Part shown: piece after piece, positions 15,306 to 23,715 of the stretch
Layout of the letters: every line of letters starts with the position of its first letter
How positions within the stretch are numbered: position 1 is the stretch's first letter
Origin: Limisphaerales bacterium
GTDB lineage: Bacteria > Verrucomicrobiota > Verrucomicrobiia > Limisphaerales > BOG-1460
DNA: 34,084 nucleotides
Reading direction: 5' to 3'
Assembly: GCA_003159675.1 (NCBI GenBank)
Contig: PLQC01000040.1
Location: 1 to 34,084 of the forward strand
Made by a program: the position numbers and the translations under genes
The notes under the pieces: model-generated
Told to the model about the DNA's origin: nothing
Seen by the model: only the letters and a program-made list of their open reading frames with translations
The model's database searches: none

Positions 15306-16166
15306 TCAGCCGGGACCCTGGCTCCGGATCGCTTCGGAAAACATCTCGTCAGCGATCACGCCTTCCGCGACCTTCGTCACCGGCCCGGTCATCACTATGT
15401 CGAAGTCCGGCCCGATTTCGATGGCGAGTTTTCCGCCGGGCATGTGAACGGTGATCGATCGGTCGCAGAGGCCGAGCTTGTGGGCCACCGCCGCGGCCGC
15501 GCTGCTGCTGCTGCCGGATGCCAGCGTATAACCCGCGCCGCGCTCCCAGATTTCGATCTGGATATTCCGCCGGTCGAGCACTTTCAGGAATTGCACGTTC
15601 GTCCGGTTCGGAAACGCCGGATGCACCTCGATCAGTGGACCGAGTTGCTTCGCCACCCCGGCCGTGGTCGCCAGCAGCACGACGCAATGGGGGTTGCCGA
15701 CCGTCGCGGCGCAATACGCGAACGTTTTGCCATCGACCTGAATCTGCTCGTTGAGGACCTCGCGTCGCGGGCCCGCGACGGGGATTTTGTCGCTCCAGAA
15801 GCTGACCCGGCCCATTTCAACGCGGACATTGTGGCCGCCGTCCAGAACGGCGGACTTCACCACGCCCCCGGTCGTTTCAATGGCGAACACGTCGCCGCCC
15901 ACGAGCTTCCGGTCCCACAACCAGCGCGAAAAAATCCTCAACCCATTGCCGCTCTTTTCCGCTTCACTGCCGTCGGGATTGAAAATGCGCAGCGCGAAGG
16001 GCGCCTGCCGCGAGGGCAGCGGGCCCAGCAGGATCCCGTCCGAGCCGACGCCGAAATTTCGATGGCAAATCAATTTGACTTGATCGGTCGTCAGCGGCAC
16101 GGGTAATTCCTTCGGATCCAGGACCAGGTAATCATTCCCGAGCGCGTGGTATTTCCAGAATTTCAT
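15306..16166 (-). CDS. dapF: Diaminopimelate epimerase-family protein lacking both catalytic cysteines
   Basis: By family and context this is DapF, which interconverts LL- and meso-diaminopimelate without PLP using two cysteines. Length, 286 residues, is normal. Substrate-binding motifs are kept: HALGNDYLVLD, FNPDGSEAE, GNPHC, NRTNVQF and ERGAG. The two catalytic motifs are changed. Family CGNGxRC reads SGNGLRI, with Ser72 encoded AGC. Family ACGSGxCA reads ASGSSSSA, with Ser217 encoded TCC. The two positions correspond to Cys73 and Cys217 of the Haemophilus enzyme. It may be an epimerase working with serines, an enzyme with altered chemistry, or a non-catalytic relative. The start is ATG 16166. 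It is divergent from the cyclase gene across 45 bp. Confidence 0.88.
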   Translation of the reverse strand: MKFWKYHALGNDYLVLDPKELPVPLTTDQVKLICHRNFGVGSDGILLGPLPSRQAPFALRIFNPDGSEAEKSGNGLRIFSRWLWDRKLVGGDVFAIETTGGVVKSAVLDGGHNVRVEMGRVSFWSDKIPVAGPRREVLNEQIQVDGKTFAYCAATVGNPHCVVLLATTAGVAKQLGPLIEVHPAFPNRTNVQFLKVLDRRNIQIEIWERGAGYTLASGSSSSAAAAVAHKLGLCDRSITVHMPGGKLAIEIGPDFDIVMTGPVTKVAEGVIADEMFSEAIRSQGPG

Positions 16167-16211
16167 CAGCGGTGACGCTAACGCTCAAGTCCGCGGGCGC
16201 AAGGTGAAAAA

Positions 16212-18326
16212 ATGGCGGAGCAATTATCTCTTTACAGCGCGGAACGGGATTCGCAGAGTATGAGCGTGTCAGCGACTTTCGATGAGAATCGTTTGGAAGG
16301 CCAGCCGCGACAGCAACAATACGGGTTTCGACCCCATTCCGACCTGGCAACCGCGATCCTGCGCGCGCAGGAGCATCTCTTCTCGATCCAGAAGCCGGAA
16401 GGTTACTGGGTCGGGGAGTTGATGGTGGATTCCACGCTGGTTTCCGATATGCTCGCCTACCATTACTGGGACGGAAAAGTCGATCCGGCCTGGCAGCGCA
16501 AGGCCGTTCATCAGATTTTCTCGATGCAACTGCAGGACGGCGGCTGGAACATCTATTATGGAGGTCCGTCAGAGGTGAACGCCACGATCAAGGCGTATCT
16601 TGCCTTGAAGCTTGCCGGGGTGCCGGTCACGGATTGGCGGATGTTGCGCGCGCGCGAGGTGGCGCTGAATCTGGGCGGCATCCCGCGGATGAACACGTTT
16701 TCCAAGCTCTATCTGGCGCTCCTGGGCCTGTTTCCGTGGGAATACCTGCCGACGATCCCCTGCGAGGTGTTGCTGCTGGGAAAATGGTTTCATGTGAATT
16801 TCTGGGACATGAGCAACTGGTCGCGGGCCATGCTGGTGCCGCTTGCGATCATCAATCATTTCAAACCCACGCGGCCGCCCAAGAACGGCGTCACTATCGA
16901 TGAACTTTATCCGCAGGGTTTCCACGAGCGAGATCTGGCGCTGGCGCCCGACCCGGATCGCCTTTCGTGGCGCAACTTTTTCCTGTGGCTCGATCGCCTC
17001 CACAAATTTGCCGAGTGGTTCGCCGAAAGCGGCATCCACCCGTTCCGCAGACGCGCGCTCAGGAAGGCCGAGCAATGGATGCTCGAACGCTTCGAGGGAT
17101 CGGACGGCCTGGCCGCCATTTTCCCGGCCATGCTCAATTCATTGATCGCGCTCAAGGCGCTCGGCTATCCCGACGATCATCCGCAGGTCGTCCGCGCCGC
17201 GCTCGAATTGAAGAAGTTGCAGCATGAAACCAAGGACAGCGTGCGCATCGAGCCCTGCTTTTCACCCGTCTGGGACTCGGCCATCGTGGCGATCTGCCTC
17301 CAGGAATCGGGGATTCCCGCCGACCATCCCGCGCTCCGGAAATGCGGGGACTGGCTGGTAAATCGGGAAATCCGAATCCGCGGCGACTGGCAGCATAAAA
17401 ACCCGGCGAAAGTCGAGCCGAGCGGCTGGGTGTTCGAGTTCAACAACCAGTGGAACCCGGACGTGGACGACACCGCGATGGTGCTGCTCGCGCTGCGGAA
17501 AATCCCGACCCGCGATCCGCAGAAGCGGGACGAGTGTTTCCGGCGCGCGTTGAACTGGATGATGACCTTCCAGTGCAAGGACGGCGGGTGGGCGTCGTTC
17601 GACAAGGATTGCACCAAGAACATCCTGGAAAAGGTTCCGTTCGCCGACCACAACGCCATGCTCGACCCGGAGTGCGCGGACATCACGGCCCGCATCCTCG
17701 AGCTGCTCGGCTACGAAGGCTGGAAGACGGATCACCCGCAGGTCAAGGAGGCGCTCGAGTTCATCCGCACCCACCAGGAGGCCGACGGCTCGTGGTACGG
17801 ACGCTGGGGCGTCAATTACATTTATGGCACCTGGCAGGTGCTGCGGGGCTTGCGCGCGCTTGGCATCGACATGAACCAGCCCTGGCTCCTCAAGGCCCGT
17901 GACTGGCTCGAAAGCGTCCAGCACGAGGACGGCGGCTGGGGCGAACGCTGCAACACCTACGATGATCCCGTGTTCAAAGGCCAGGGCCCCAGCACCGCAT
18001 CCCAATCCGCCTGGGCCATCATGGGCTTGTGCGCTTTTGACGACCCGAATCGACCGAGTCTGCAGCGCGGCATCGATTATCTCGTCCGCACCCAAAACCC
18101 GGATGGTTCCTGGACCGAACCCGAAACCACCGGCACCGGTTTTCCCAGAGTCTATTATCTCAAGTACGACATCTACCGGAACAGTTGGCCGCTGCTGGCC
18201 ATGGCAACTTACCGCAACATTCTGAGGAAAACCGCCGGGCGGAATGGCGAAGTCAACAGTCACACGCTGCCTGCCGCCCACCCTTCCGCCACCACGACCG
18301 CCTCGTCGGCGGGTGGCCCTGCCTGA
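16212..18326 (+). CDS. shc: Squalene-hopene cyclase
   Basis: SHC cyclises squalene to hopene/hopanol at the inner membrane, giving bacterial hopanoids that stiffen membranes. The 704-residue protein carries the protonating motif DVDDTAM (residues 417-423) and several QW repeats: QLQDGGWNIYYGG, QCKDGGWASFD, QEADGSWYGRWG, QHEDGGWGE and QNPDGSWTE. The DxDD motif separates it from oxidosqualene cyclases, which use DCTAE. The start ATG 16212 has AAGGTG upstream. After residue about 670 there is a nonconserved tail rich in Ser, Thr and Ala, possibly unstructured. No other hopanoid genes are adjacent. It is divergent from dapF with only 45 bp between starts, so the promoters must be closely packed. 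Confidence 0.95.
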   Translation: MAEQLSLYSAERDSQSMSVSATFDENRLEGQPRQQQYGFRPHSDLATAILRAQEHLFSIQKPEGYWVGELMVDSTLVSDMLAYHYWDGKVDPAWQRKAVHQIFSMQLQDGGWNIYYGGPSEVNATIKAYLALKLAGVPVTDWRMLRAREVALNLGGIPRMNTFSKLYLALLGLFPWEYLPTIPCEVLLLGKWFHVNFWDMSNWSRAMLVPLAIINHFKPTRPPKNGVTIDELYPQGFHERDLALAPDPDRLSWRNFFLWLDRLHKFAEWFAESGIHPFRRRALRKAEQWMLERFEGSDGLAAIFPAMLNSLIALKALGYPDDHPQVVRAALELKKLQHETKDSVRIEPCFSPVWDSAIVAICLQESGIPADHPALRKCGDWLVNREIRIRGDWQHKNPAKVEPSGWVFEFNNQWNPDVDDTAMVLLALRKIPTRDPQKRDECFRRALNWMMTFQCKDGGWASFDKDCTKNILEKVPFADHNAMLDPECADITARILELLGYEGWKTDHPQVKEALEFIRTHQEADGSWYGRWGVNYIYGTWQVLRGLRALGIDMNQPWLLKARDWLESVQHEDGGWGERCNTYDDPVFKGQGPSTASQSAWAIMGLCAFDDPNRPSLQRGIDYLVRTQNPDGSWTEPETTGTGFPRVYYLKYDIYRNSWPLLAMATYRNILRKTAGRNGEVNSHTLPAAHPSATTTASSAGGPA

Positions 18327-18373
18327 CCCCTCGGGCCGGGCCACAATCCAAAGCGGAGGTCAACCCACATGCC

Positions 18374-18496
18374 GGACCGCGGCTCTGGCGAAGCCGAGCC
18401 GCAGCGCCCCAAGCCATTTCACGCCCGCAACAGGTTCCTGGGCAGCATCGATCTGCCTGCCCGCTGCGGCTGATGCTTCGCATACAGCCGCGGTCC
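18374..18496 (+). repeat. Interspersed inverted-repeat element, copy 3 (family A)
   Basis: This is the best-preserved copy. The left end GGACCGCGGCTCTGGCGAAGC and right end GCTTCGCATACAGCCGCGG share a perfect outer 11-bp inversion (GGACCGCGGCT with AGCCGCGGTCC). It has the same orientation as the copies at 210-333 and 3424-3541. It lies between the cyclase gene and pyrK. Confidence 0.88.
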
Positions 18497-18578
18497 AGCA
18501 TCGCACCAATCCCGCGTCGCGCAACGCCTCGCGCACCGTTGACAGGTTTGTCGTCCCCCCGCATGCTCAAGAGCGACG

Positions 18579-19367
18579 ATGCTCGAGCAAACAGTCCAGA
18601 TCGTTTCCAACGAGCCCGACCCCACCGACCTTTACTTCCGGCTGGTCATGAGCGCGCCCCGGATCGCTCCGCTGGTGCAGCCCGGTCAATTCGTTCATCT
18701 GCGCATTCAGTCGATAAAGGACGCCCTGCTGCGGCGGCCCTTCAGCATTTTCCAGGTGTCAGGCGACACTGTATCCATCCTTTACAAGAATGTGGGGAAA
18801 GGGACCGACGCGCTCTCGCGAATGCGCCCCGCCCAGGATCTCAGCCTCATCGGGCCGCTGGGTCACGGGTTCACCGTTCCGCCGCCCGGGGGAGAGTCGC
18901 CGCTGCTGGTCGCCGGCGGCTACGGCATGGCGGCGCTCTACCTGCTGGCGCAACGGTCCCCACAAAAGGGTATTGTCTTCGTCGGAGGCCGCAGACGCGT
19001 CGATATCCTGTGTCAGGACGAATTCCAGTCGCTCGGATGGGAAGTGCGCGCGACGACCGAAGATGGCAGTCACGGCGGGAAGGGACTCGTGACGCAGCCG
19101 CTCCTGGCCGAATTGCGGAGCGGGACCGCCGGGCGCAAGCTGTTCGCGTGCGGGCCCACGCCGATGCTCAGGGCCGTGGGCAGGATCGCGGAAGAATTCA
19201 ATCTGCCGGCCGAGCTTTCGATGGATGAACACATGTGCTGCGGAGTGGGCGTGTGCCTGACGTGCGTGATTCCCGTCAAAACCGGCGCAGATTGGGAGTA
19301 CCAACGCACCTGCACCGAAGGACCGGTGTTCGATTCGACTCGAATTGCGTGGGATGCGAATTCATGA
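18579..19367 (+). CDS. pyrK: Dihydroorotate dehydrogenase electron transfer subunit PyrK
   Basis: PyrK carries electrons from class 1B dihydroorotate dehydrogenase (PyrD) through FAD and a [2Fe-2S] cluster to NAD+. The 262-residue protein has the FAD-binding RRPFSIF, the dinucleotide-binding VAGGYGMAALYLL, FACGPTPMLR and, at the C terminus, the cluster pattern in MCCGVGVCLTCV followed by a later Cys in YQRTC. Length is normal. ATG 18579 lacks a good ribosome binding site. The gene overlaps pyrD by four bases (ATGA), typical of subunits made in equal amounts. A TTGACA at 18539-18544 could be a -35 box, but the matching -10 is weak. Confidence 0.95.
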   Translation: MLEQTVQIVSNEPDPTDLYFRLVMSAPRIAPLVQPGQFVHLRIQSIKDALLRRPFSIFQVSGDTVSILYKNVGKGTDALSRMRPAQDLSLIGPLGHGFTVPPPGGESPLLVAGGYGMAALYLLAQRSPQKGIVFVGGRRRVDILCQDEFQSLGWEVRATTEDGSHGGKGLVTQPLLAELRSGTAGRKLFACGPTPMLRAVGRIAEEFNLPAELSMDEHMCCGVGVCLTCVIPVKTGADWEYQRTCTEGPVFDSTRIAWDANS

Positions 19368-20278
19368 ATCTCTCCGTCCAGATCGGCACGCTCAAGCTGC
19401 AAAATCCCGTCTTGGTCGCATCCGGCACCTTCGGTTACGGCGCCGAATACTCCGAACTCATCGATCTGAACCAGCTCGGAGCCGTGGTGGTGAAAGGCAT
19501 CCGGCTCGGGCCCGTTCGCGGCAATCCCACGCCGCGCACGGTCGAGGTCGCCAGCGGACTCATCAACGCCATCGGCCTGCAGGGGCCCGGCGTGGACGGT
19601 TTCATCAAGAAATACTGGCCCTTCCTCAAACTACTGAAGGTGCCCACGATCATCAATATCTGGGGCACAACGGTCGAGGAATATGCCGAAGTGGCCCGGC
19701 GATTCGACGCGCTGGGCGGCGTCGGCGCGCTCGAGCTGAACGTCTCGTGTCCCAACATCAAGGAAGGCGGCGCGCAGTTCGGCACGGATGTGAAGTTGCT
19801 CGGCGAGGTGGTGGCCGCGTGCCGGCAGTCAACCCGGCTTCCGTTGATCACCAAGTTGAGCCCAAACGTGGTCAGCATCGCACCCTATGCCAGGGCGGCG
19901 GAGGATGCGGGCAGCGACGCCTTGTCGATCATGAACAGTTACCCGGCCATGGCGATCGACATCAAGACGCGCAAACCCAGCCTTGGGAACGTCACCGGGG
20001 GCCTGACGGGACCGTGCATCAAACCGATCGCGATCAAACTGGTCTGGGAGGCGGCCGCGGCGGTAAAAATCCCGATTATCGGCATGGGTGGCATCCAGAC
20101 AGCGACGGACGCGATCGAATTTCTGATGGCTGGTGCGACGGCTGTGGCGGTGGGGACGGCGACATTTTACGAGCCCCGGACAGCGGTGCAGGTGATCGCC
20201 GGTGTCCGCGAGTTTATGCAAAGCCACGGCATCGAGGATGTGCGGGAGCTGGTGGGTTCCGTTCGCGCGGCGAAATAG
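19364..20278 (+). CDS. pyrD: Dihydroorotate dehydrogenase B catalytic subunit PyrD
   Basis: PyrD oxidises dihydroorotate to orotate in pyrimidine synthesis; the 1B type uses FMN and works with PyrK. The 304-residue protein starts MNLSVQIGTLKLQNPVLVA. It contains GTFGYG, the catalytic cysteine segment LNVSCPNIKEGG, LITKLSPN and the FMN-phosphate-binding GMGGIQTATDAIEF and AVAVGTA. The catalytic base is cysteine, as in class 1 enzymes. ATG 19364 overlaps the pyrK stop (ATGA). Other de novo pyrimidine genes are not in the window. Confidence 0.97.
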   Translation: MNLSVQIGTLKLQNPVLVASGTFGYGAEYSELIDLNQLGAVVVKGIRLGPVRGNPTPRTVEVASGLINAIGLQGPGVDGFIKKYWPFLKLLKVPTIINIWGTTVEEYAEVARRFDALGGVGALELNVSCPNIKEGGAQFGTDVKLLGEVVAACRQSTRLPLITKLSPNVVSIAPYARAAEDAGSDALSIMNSYPAMAIDIKTRKPSLGNVTGGLTGPCIKPIAIKLVWEAAAAVKIPIIGMGGIQTATDAIEFLMAGATAVAVGTATFYEPRTAVQVIAGVREFMQSHGIEDVRELVGSVRAAK

Positions 20279-20287
20279 GCGAGATCT

Positions 20288-21508
20288 TCAGGCCGCGGCG
20301 GATTTCGCTTTGCCTGTTCCGGCCACAACCGCAAAGAACAGCACCATGCCGGCCATGCCGATAGCGGCTTCCGTATTCAGCATTCCGCCGGGGCCCCACC
20401 GGGTGTGGGCCCAGCCGTCGATGAGAGTCATGTAATAGATCGGGGCGTTGGAGAGTGAGGCGAAGACATTGTATTTGGTGGCGGCGGCGCCCGTGCCGAT
20501 GGCCTCCAGCACGAATGCGGTGAAGCCGGCGTAGGTGAAGCCTGTGATCAGGGCATACACGCTGGTCCACACGACATACATCGCCTCGGTGCGAGGAGCC
20601 AGGGCCATTCCCGCAGCGCAGCCGGCCTGCAATACTCCGTAGATCACATAACAGGTCTTGCGGTCCATCCGGTCGCAGATCCATCCGCCGATCAGGCAGC
20701 CGCCTCCGGATAGGATCCCGCCAACGACGCCGGTGACGAGCGCCACCGTGTCCGCCGAAGCGCTCCAGTCGGCTGCCACCGCGGACCACAGGTTGGAGGC
20801 GGCGCCGGACCCGATGGGCAGGAAACACAGGAACAGCGCCAGGAAACCCATGCGCGACCTGGCCACGCCCCACAGGTCTTTTGCCAGGTTGACGAACGTC
20901 TTGCGAAAGGCGGCGTCGCGGATGGTGGACACAGGCTCGGGCAGGAAGACGAGGCCGACGGAGCATAGGAGGCATGCGCCCGCCAGGATCGCACCGGCCA
21001 TCCATGGCGATGGAAGCCGCTGGGCAAGCCACAGCCCCGCCCCGCCGCCGATGCCCGCTCCTCCAAGGTTGCCCGCCTGGAACCAGCCGCCGGCCCGCCC
21101 CTTCAACTCCGGCGGTGTGCCGTACGCCATCAAACTGTCCGTCGCCATGCCGAGGAAGGTTACGGCGAAGTTCGAGACCAGGATGACCAGGGTGAGCAGG
21201 GGCAAACTCCCGGCCTTGATCGGAAGGATAGCCGTGATCAGAATCCCGACCGCGCTCGCCGCATTAGCAATCAGGTACCAGCTCTTGCGGCTGAGAGTCG
21301 TATCCACCAAAGGCGCCCAGGCGAACTTCCAGGTGTGGGGAACGATGCCGATGGCCACCAGCGCGGCCACCTGTCCGACCGGAATGCCGGCCTTTGAGAA
21401 CAGGTATGCCAGCGCCACGGTAACGTAGCCGGCCATCACTCCGAACGGGAGGATGAGGACCATGAAGACGCTGGGGTGGATGTGAGGCCGGGGCTCTGGG
21501 CGGCTCAT
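20288..21508 (-). CDS. AmpG-like MFS permease
   Basis: A 406-residue integral membrane protein with about 12 hydrophobic helices and the major facilitator loop DRMDRKTCYV between halves. The segment IVPHTWKFAWAPLVDTT closely resembles the 'YTWKFLWAPLLD' stretch of the AmpG/PAT branch, which carries anhydromuropeptides across the inner membrane for peptidoglycan recycling. Further conserved parts are FLGMATDSLMAY and GRAGGWFQAGNLGGAG. Specificity is therefore inferred as muropeptide or a related solute, but other PAT-branch substrates are possible. The gene is convergent with pyrD, only 9 bp apart. No ribosome binding site is obvious at ATG 21508. Confidence 0.8.
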   Translation of the reverse strand: MSRPEPRPHIHPSVFMVLILPFGVMAGYVTVALAYLFSKAGIPVGQVAALVAIGIVPHTWKFAWAPLVDTTLSRKSWYLIANAASAVGILITAILPIKAGSLPLLTLVILVSNFAVTFLGMATDSLMAYGTPPELKGRAGGWFQAGNLGGAGIGGGAGLWLAQRLPSPWMAGAILAGACLLCSVGLVFLPEPVSTIRDAAFRKTFVNLAKDLWGVARSRMGFLALFLCFLPIGSGAASNLWSAVAADWSASADTVALVTGVVGGILSGGGCLIGGWICDRMDRKTCYVIYGVLQAGCAAGMALAPRTEAMYVVWTSVYALITGFTYAGFTAFVLEAIGTGAAATKYNVFASLSNAPIYYMTLIDGWAHTRWGPGGMLNTEAAIGMAGMVLFFAVVAGTGKAKSAAA

Positions 21509-21816
21509 AACGGGGCGAACCTGGAACTCATCTTATGAATTTTTTTCGGAGGGATCCAACTCGACGGGCCGCCGCGTCCACTGCGCGATTCGTCAAGTCA
21601 GGACCTCATGCAACTCGGCCCTCCGATTTCGGGGACGACTTCTAACAGACCGCCACGGCCGATGCGATCAGGAATTCGCGCGCCGGTGCATTTCGCTCCT
21701 GCCGTGGAGGGCACTTAAAGGGTCACCTAAATAGTGCGATTCCTCGCTTGACCATTGCCGTAGCGCGGGTTATACCCGCCCGGTCAGAGAGAGAACAAAA
21801 CCTAACCCATTACGCT
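21509..21816. other. Divergent intergenic region carrying the HU promoter
   Basis: This 308-bp region separates the MFS permease gene (minus) from the HU-type gene (plus). The right part carries the promoter at 21748-21776. The left part is ordinary GC-rich spacer in which I see no gene, repeat or riboswitch-like structure. Confidence 0.5.
21748..21776 (+). promoter_or_regulatory. Sigma-70-type promoter of the HU-type gene
   Basis: TTGACC (21748-21753) and TATACC (21771-21776) are separated by exactly 17 bp, close to the consensus -35 and -10 boxes. The expected transcript start is near 21783, giving a leader of about 33 nt before ATG 21817. The -10 box is embedded in the inverted repeat GCGGGT-TAT-ACCCGC (21765-21779), which could be an operator. 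Confidence 0.7.
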
Positions 21817-22137
21817 ATGACCCTGACAAAGCGAGATTTGGTCACCCGGATCAGTAACGAATCGGGTCTTGTGCAACAGCAGGTTCTCGATGTGGTCCAA
21901 AAGACACTCGATTACATTGCCGAGGCATTGTCCAAAGGCGACAAAGTGGAACTGCGGAACTTCGGCGTATTCGAAGTGAAGGTCCGCAAAGCTCGAATCG
22001 GCCGAAATCCCAATGCGCCTGAGACAGATGTGCCGATTCCCGAACGTTCCGTGGTGAAGTTCAAGCCGGGCAAAGAGATGCGTGCCGAGGTCCTGAAAAT
22101 CGCGCCGAAGGCCCCGCCTCAAGCGCCCCAGGCTTAG
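21817..22137 (+). CDS. hup: HU/IHF-family DNA-binding protein
   Basis: A 106-residue histone-like protein of the HU/IHF family, which bends DNA as a dimer and compacts the nucleoid. It starts MTLTKRDLVTRISNESGLV. It has the conserved dimer core DKVELRNFGVFEVK and the beta-arm signature RKARIGRNPNAPE, with the arm-tip proline in NPNAPE. It ends with a Pro/Ala/Lys tail that is a little longer than usual. I cannot tell whether it is HU or an IHF subunit from the sequence alone. It has its own well-formed promoter. Confidence 0.93.
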   Translation: MTLTKRDLVTRISNESGLVQQQVLDVVQKTLDYIAEALSKGDKVELRNFGVFEVKVRKARIGRNPNAPETDVPIPERSVVKFKPGKEMRAEVLKIAPKAPPQAPQA

Positions 22138-22256
22138 TTCCGCGATCCTTTTAAGAGGAGGCTCCACTCCCCAACAGGGCGCGTGCCGTCGTGACGGCCC
22201 GGGGGCTGTGAAACTTGCGCCTTCGTGGAATCGAGGGGCACGACCCCTCGCCGGGC

Positions 22257-22279
22257 AAACCGGTTCCTTCCGGGTTTTT
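22257..22279 (+). terminator. Possible intrinsic terminator of the HU-type gene
   Basis: AAACCGG (22257-22263) pairs with CCGG-G-TTT (22270-22277, one bulged G), followed immediately by more T residues. A separate 7-bp GC hairpin, CGAGGGG...CCCCTCG at 22232-22250, lies just upstream. The stem is short, so confidence is limited. Confidence 0.35.
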
Positions 22280-22351
22280 CCATGGAAAAAAACCGCGTCT
22301 TTTATTCCACTTCTCTTTTTCGCGCCCGGCTTTTACATTCGGCGGCGACTT

Positions 22352-23617
22352 ATGGAACGTTTGCCCGGCTTTCGTGATTTTTATCCTGAACCGCTTCCGA
22401 AGTCCGATGTCTGGAGCGCGGACGCCCGACAATACATCTTCGCCAAATGGCGGGAGACGGCGCGACGATACGGGTTCCGCGAATATGACGGCCCGCCGGT
22501 GGAGCCGCTGGAGTTGTTCACCACCAAGAGCGGCGGCGAGATTGTCGGGCAGCTTTATAACTTCAGGGACAAAGGCGACCGGGAGGTTGCTCTCCGGCCT
22601 GAGATGACGCCGAGCCTGGCCCGAATGGTCGCGGCGCATGAACGGAACTACAAAAAGCCGATCAAGTGGTTCGCCATTCCGCAATTGTTTCGCTACGAAC
22701 GCCAGCAGAAGGGGCGCCTGCGCGAGCACTTCCAGTTCAACGCCGACATCATCGGCGAAACCGATCCGGCGGCGGATGCCGAGTTGATCGCGCTGCTGAT
22801 CGACACACTGCGGTCCTTCGGTCTGACCGCGCAGGACTTCTGCATTCGACTGAGCAGCCGCAATGCGTGGCACGAGTTCTACGAACGCAGACGGCAGGGG
22901 GCGAACGCCGGAGGAAACGGGGAGCGCGAATATGAGTTCTTCCAGATCATCGACAAACTGGAGCGGACACCGGCGGACGAAAGCGCCCGGAAGCTGGCCG
23001 AGCTGGGGTTTTCGCTTGATGAAGTGAATCAATTCATCGCCGGCGGAGACCCGACGGCGGAACTCAAAAGCATTCTGGACAATCTGGCCGCACGCGGCCT
23101 GGGCGGGTTTGCGACGGTGGATTACCACGTCATTCGCGGCCTGGCGTATTATACCGGAGTCGTGTTCGAGGCTTTCGACCGCAAAGGCGAATTCCGGGCC
23201 ATCGCGGGCGGCGGACGCTATGACAACCTTGTCAAGCTGATCAGCGGTGGAAAGGTGAACCTGGCGTCGCTCGGCTTCGGCATGGGGGACGTGGTGCTGC
23301 TCGAACTCCTCACGGCGCGCGGGCTGTTGCCAAAATTCGACGGCGGCCTGAATGCGTTTGTTCTGATCGAAGACGAAAACCAGCGGATGCCCTCGCTGAA
23401 GCTCGCGCACGATCTGCGCGCGGCAGGCTTCTCGGTCGAGTATCCGCTCACGCCCGCCAAGGCGGACAAGCAATTCAAACGGGCGCAGGAGTTGAAGGCC
23501 GCGTTCACCCTCAGACTCGAAACCGGACCGGCCGTGCGCGTCCGGAACCTGAAAACGCGGGAGGAAAAGGTGGTCGCTGCGGTCGATGCAGGCGCGGTGG
23601 CGCGGCTATTGAAGTGA
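22352..23617 (+). CDS. hisS: Histidyl-tRNA synthetase HisS
   Basis: HisS charges tRNA-His with histidine in a class II synthetase reaction. The 421-residue protein contains motif 2 (LFRYERQQKGRLREHFQFN), RPEMTPSLARMVA, the histidine A signature GLAYYTGVVFEAF and GGGRYDNL. The C-terminal anticodon-binding domain (NAFVLIEDENQ...) is complete. The chosen start is ATG 22352 (MERLPGFRDFYPE), the normal N terminus. An in-frame extension to 22208 codes for composition-biased residues and is unlikely. The gene lies about 70 bp after the terminator candidate and is convergent with rplS. Confidence 0.97.
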   Translation: MERLPGFRDFYPEPLPKSDVWSADARQYIFAKWRETARRYGFREYDGPPVEPLELFTTKSGGEIVGQLYNFRDKGDREVALRPEMTPSLARMVAAHERNYKKPIKWFAIPQLFRYERQQKGRLREHFQFNADIIGETDPAADAELIALLIDTLRSFGLTAQDFCIRLSSRNAWHEFYERRRQGANAGGNGEREYEFFQIIDKLERTPADESARKLAELGFSLDEVNQFIAGGDPTAELKSILDNLAARGLGGFATVDYHVIRGLAYYTGVVFEAFDRKGEFRAIAGGGRYDNLVKLISGGKVNLASLGFGMGDVVLLELLTARGLLPKFDGGLNAFVLIEDENQRMPSLKLAHDLRAAGFSVEYPLTPAKADKQFKRAQELKAAFTLRLETGPAVRVRNLKTREEKVVAAVDAGAVARLLK

Positions 23618-23630
23618 CCGACTCAGTTCT

Positions 23631-23702
23631 TGTAGCCGCCAATGTAAATTGGCGGATCTGTCCTGCGGCACCAATCTCCGCCCTTTCACAAGGGCGGCTA
23701 CG
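23631..23702. repeat. REP-doublet element, copy 2 (family B)
   Basis: A perfect 9-bp outer stem, GTAGCCGCC (23632-23640) with GGCGGCTAC (23693-23701), encloses hairpin 1, CCGCCAAT-GTAA-ATTGGCGG (23636-23655), and hairpin 2, CCGCCCTT-TCAC-AAGGGCGG (23678-23697). On the opposite strand the second hairpin has a GTGA loop, like the first hairpin of copy 1 (5395-5468). It sits exactly between the convergent hisS and rplS genes. Confidence 0.88.
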
Positions 23703-23715
23703 AAGTCCGGCAGGA

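Noticed and set aside
17262-18344. Minus-strand open frame opposite the hopene cyclase gene
   Set aside because: It is a shadow of the cyclase coding strand, without motifs.
18539-18567. Promoter for pyrK (TTGACA with CATGCT 17 bp later)
   Set aside because: The -35 is perfect but the -10 is poor and the leader would be only about 5-11 nt; not listed as a feature.
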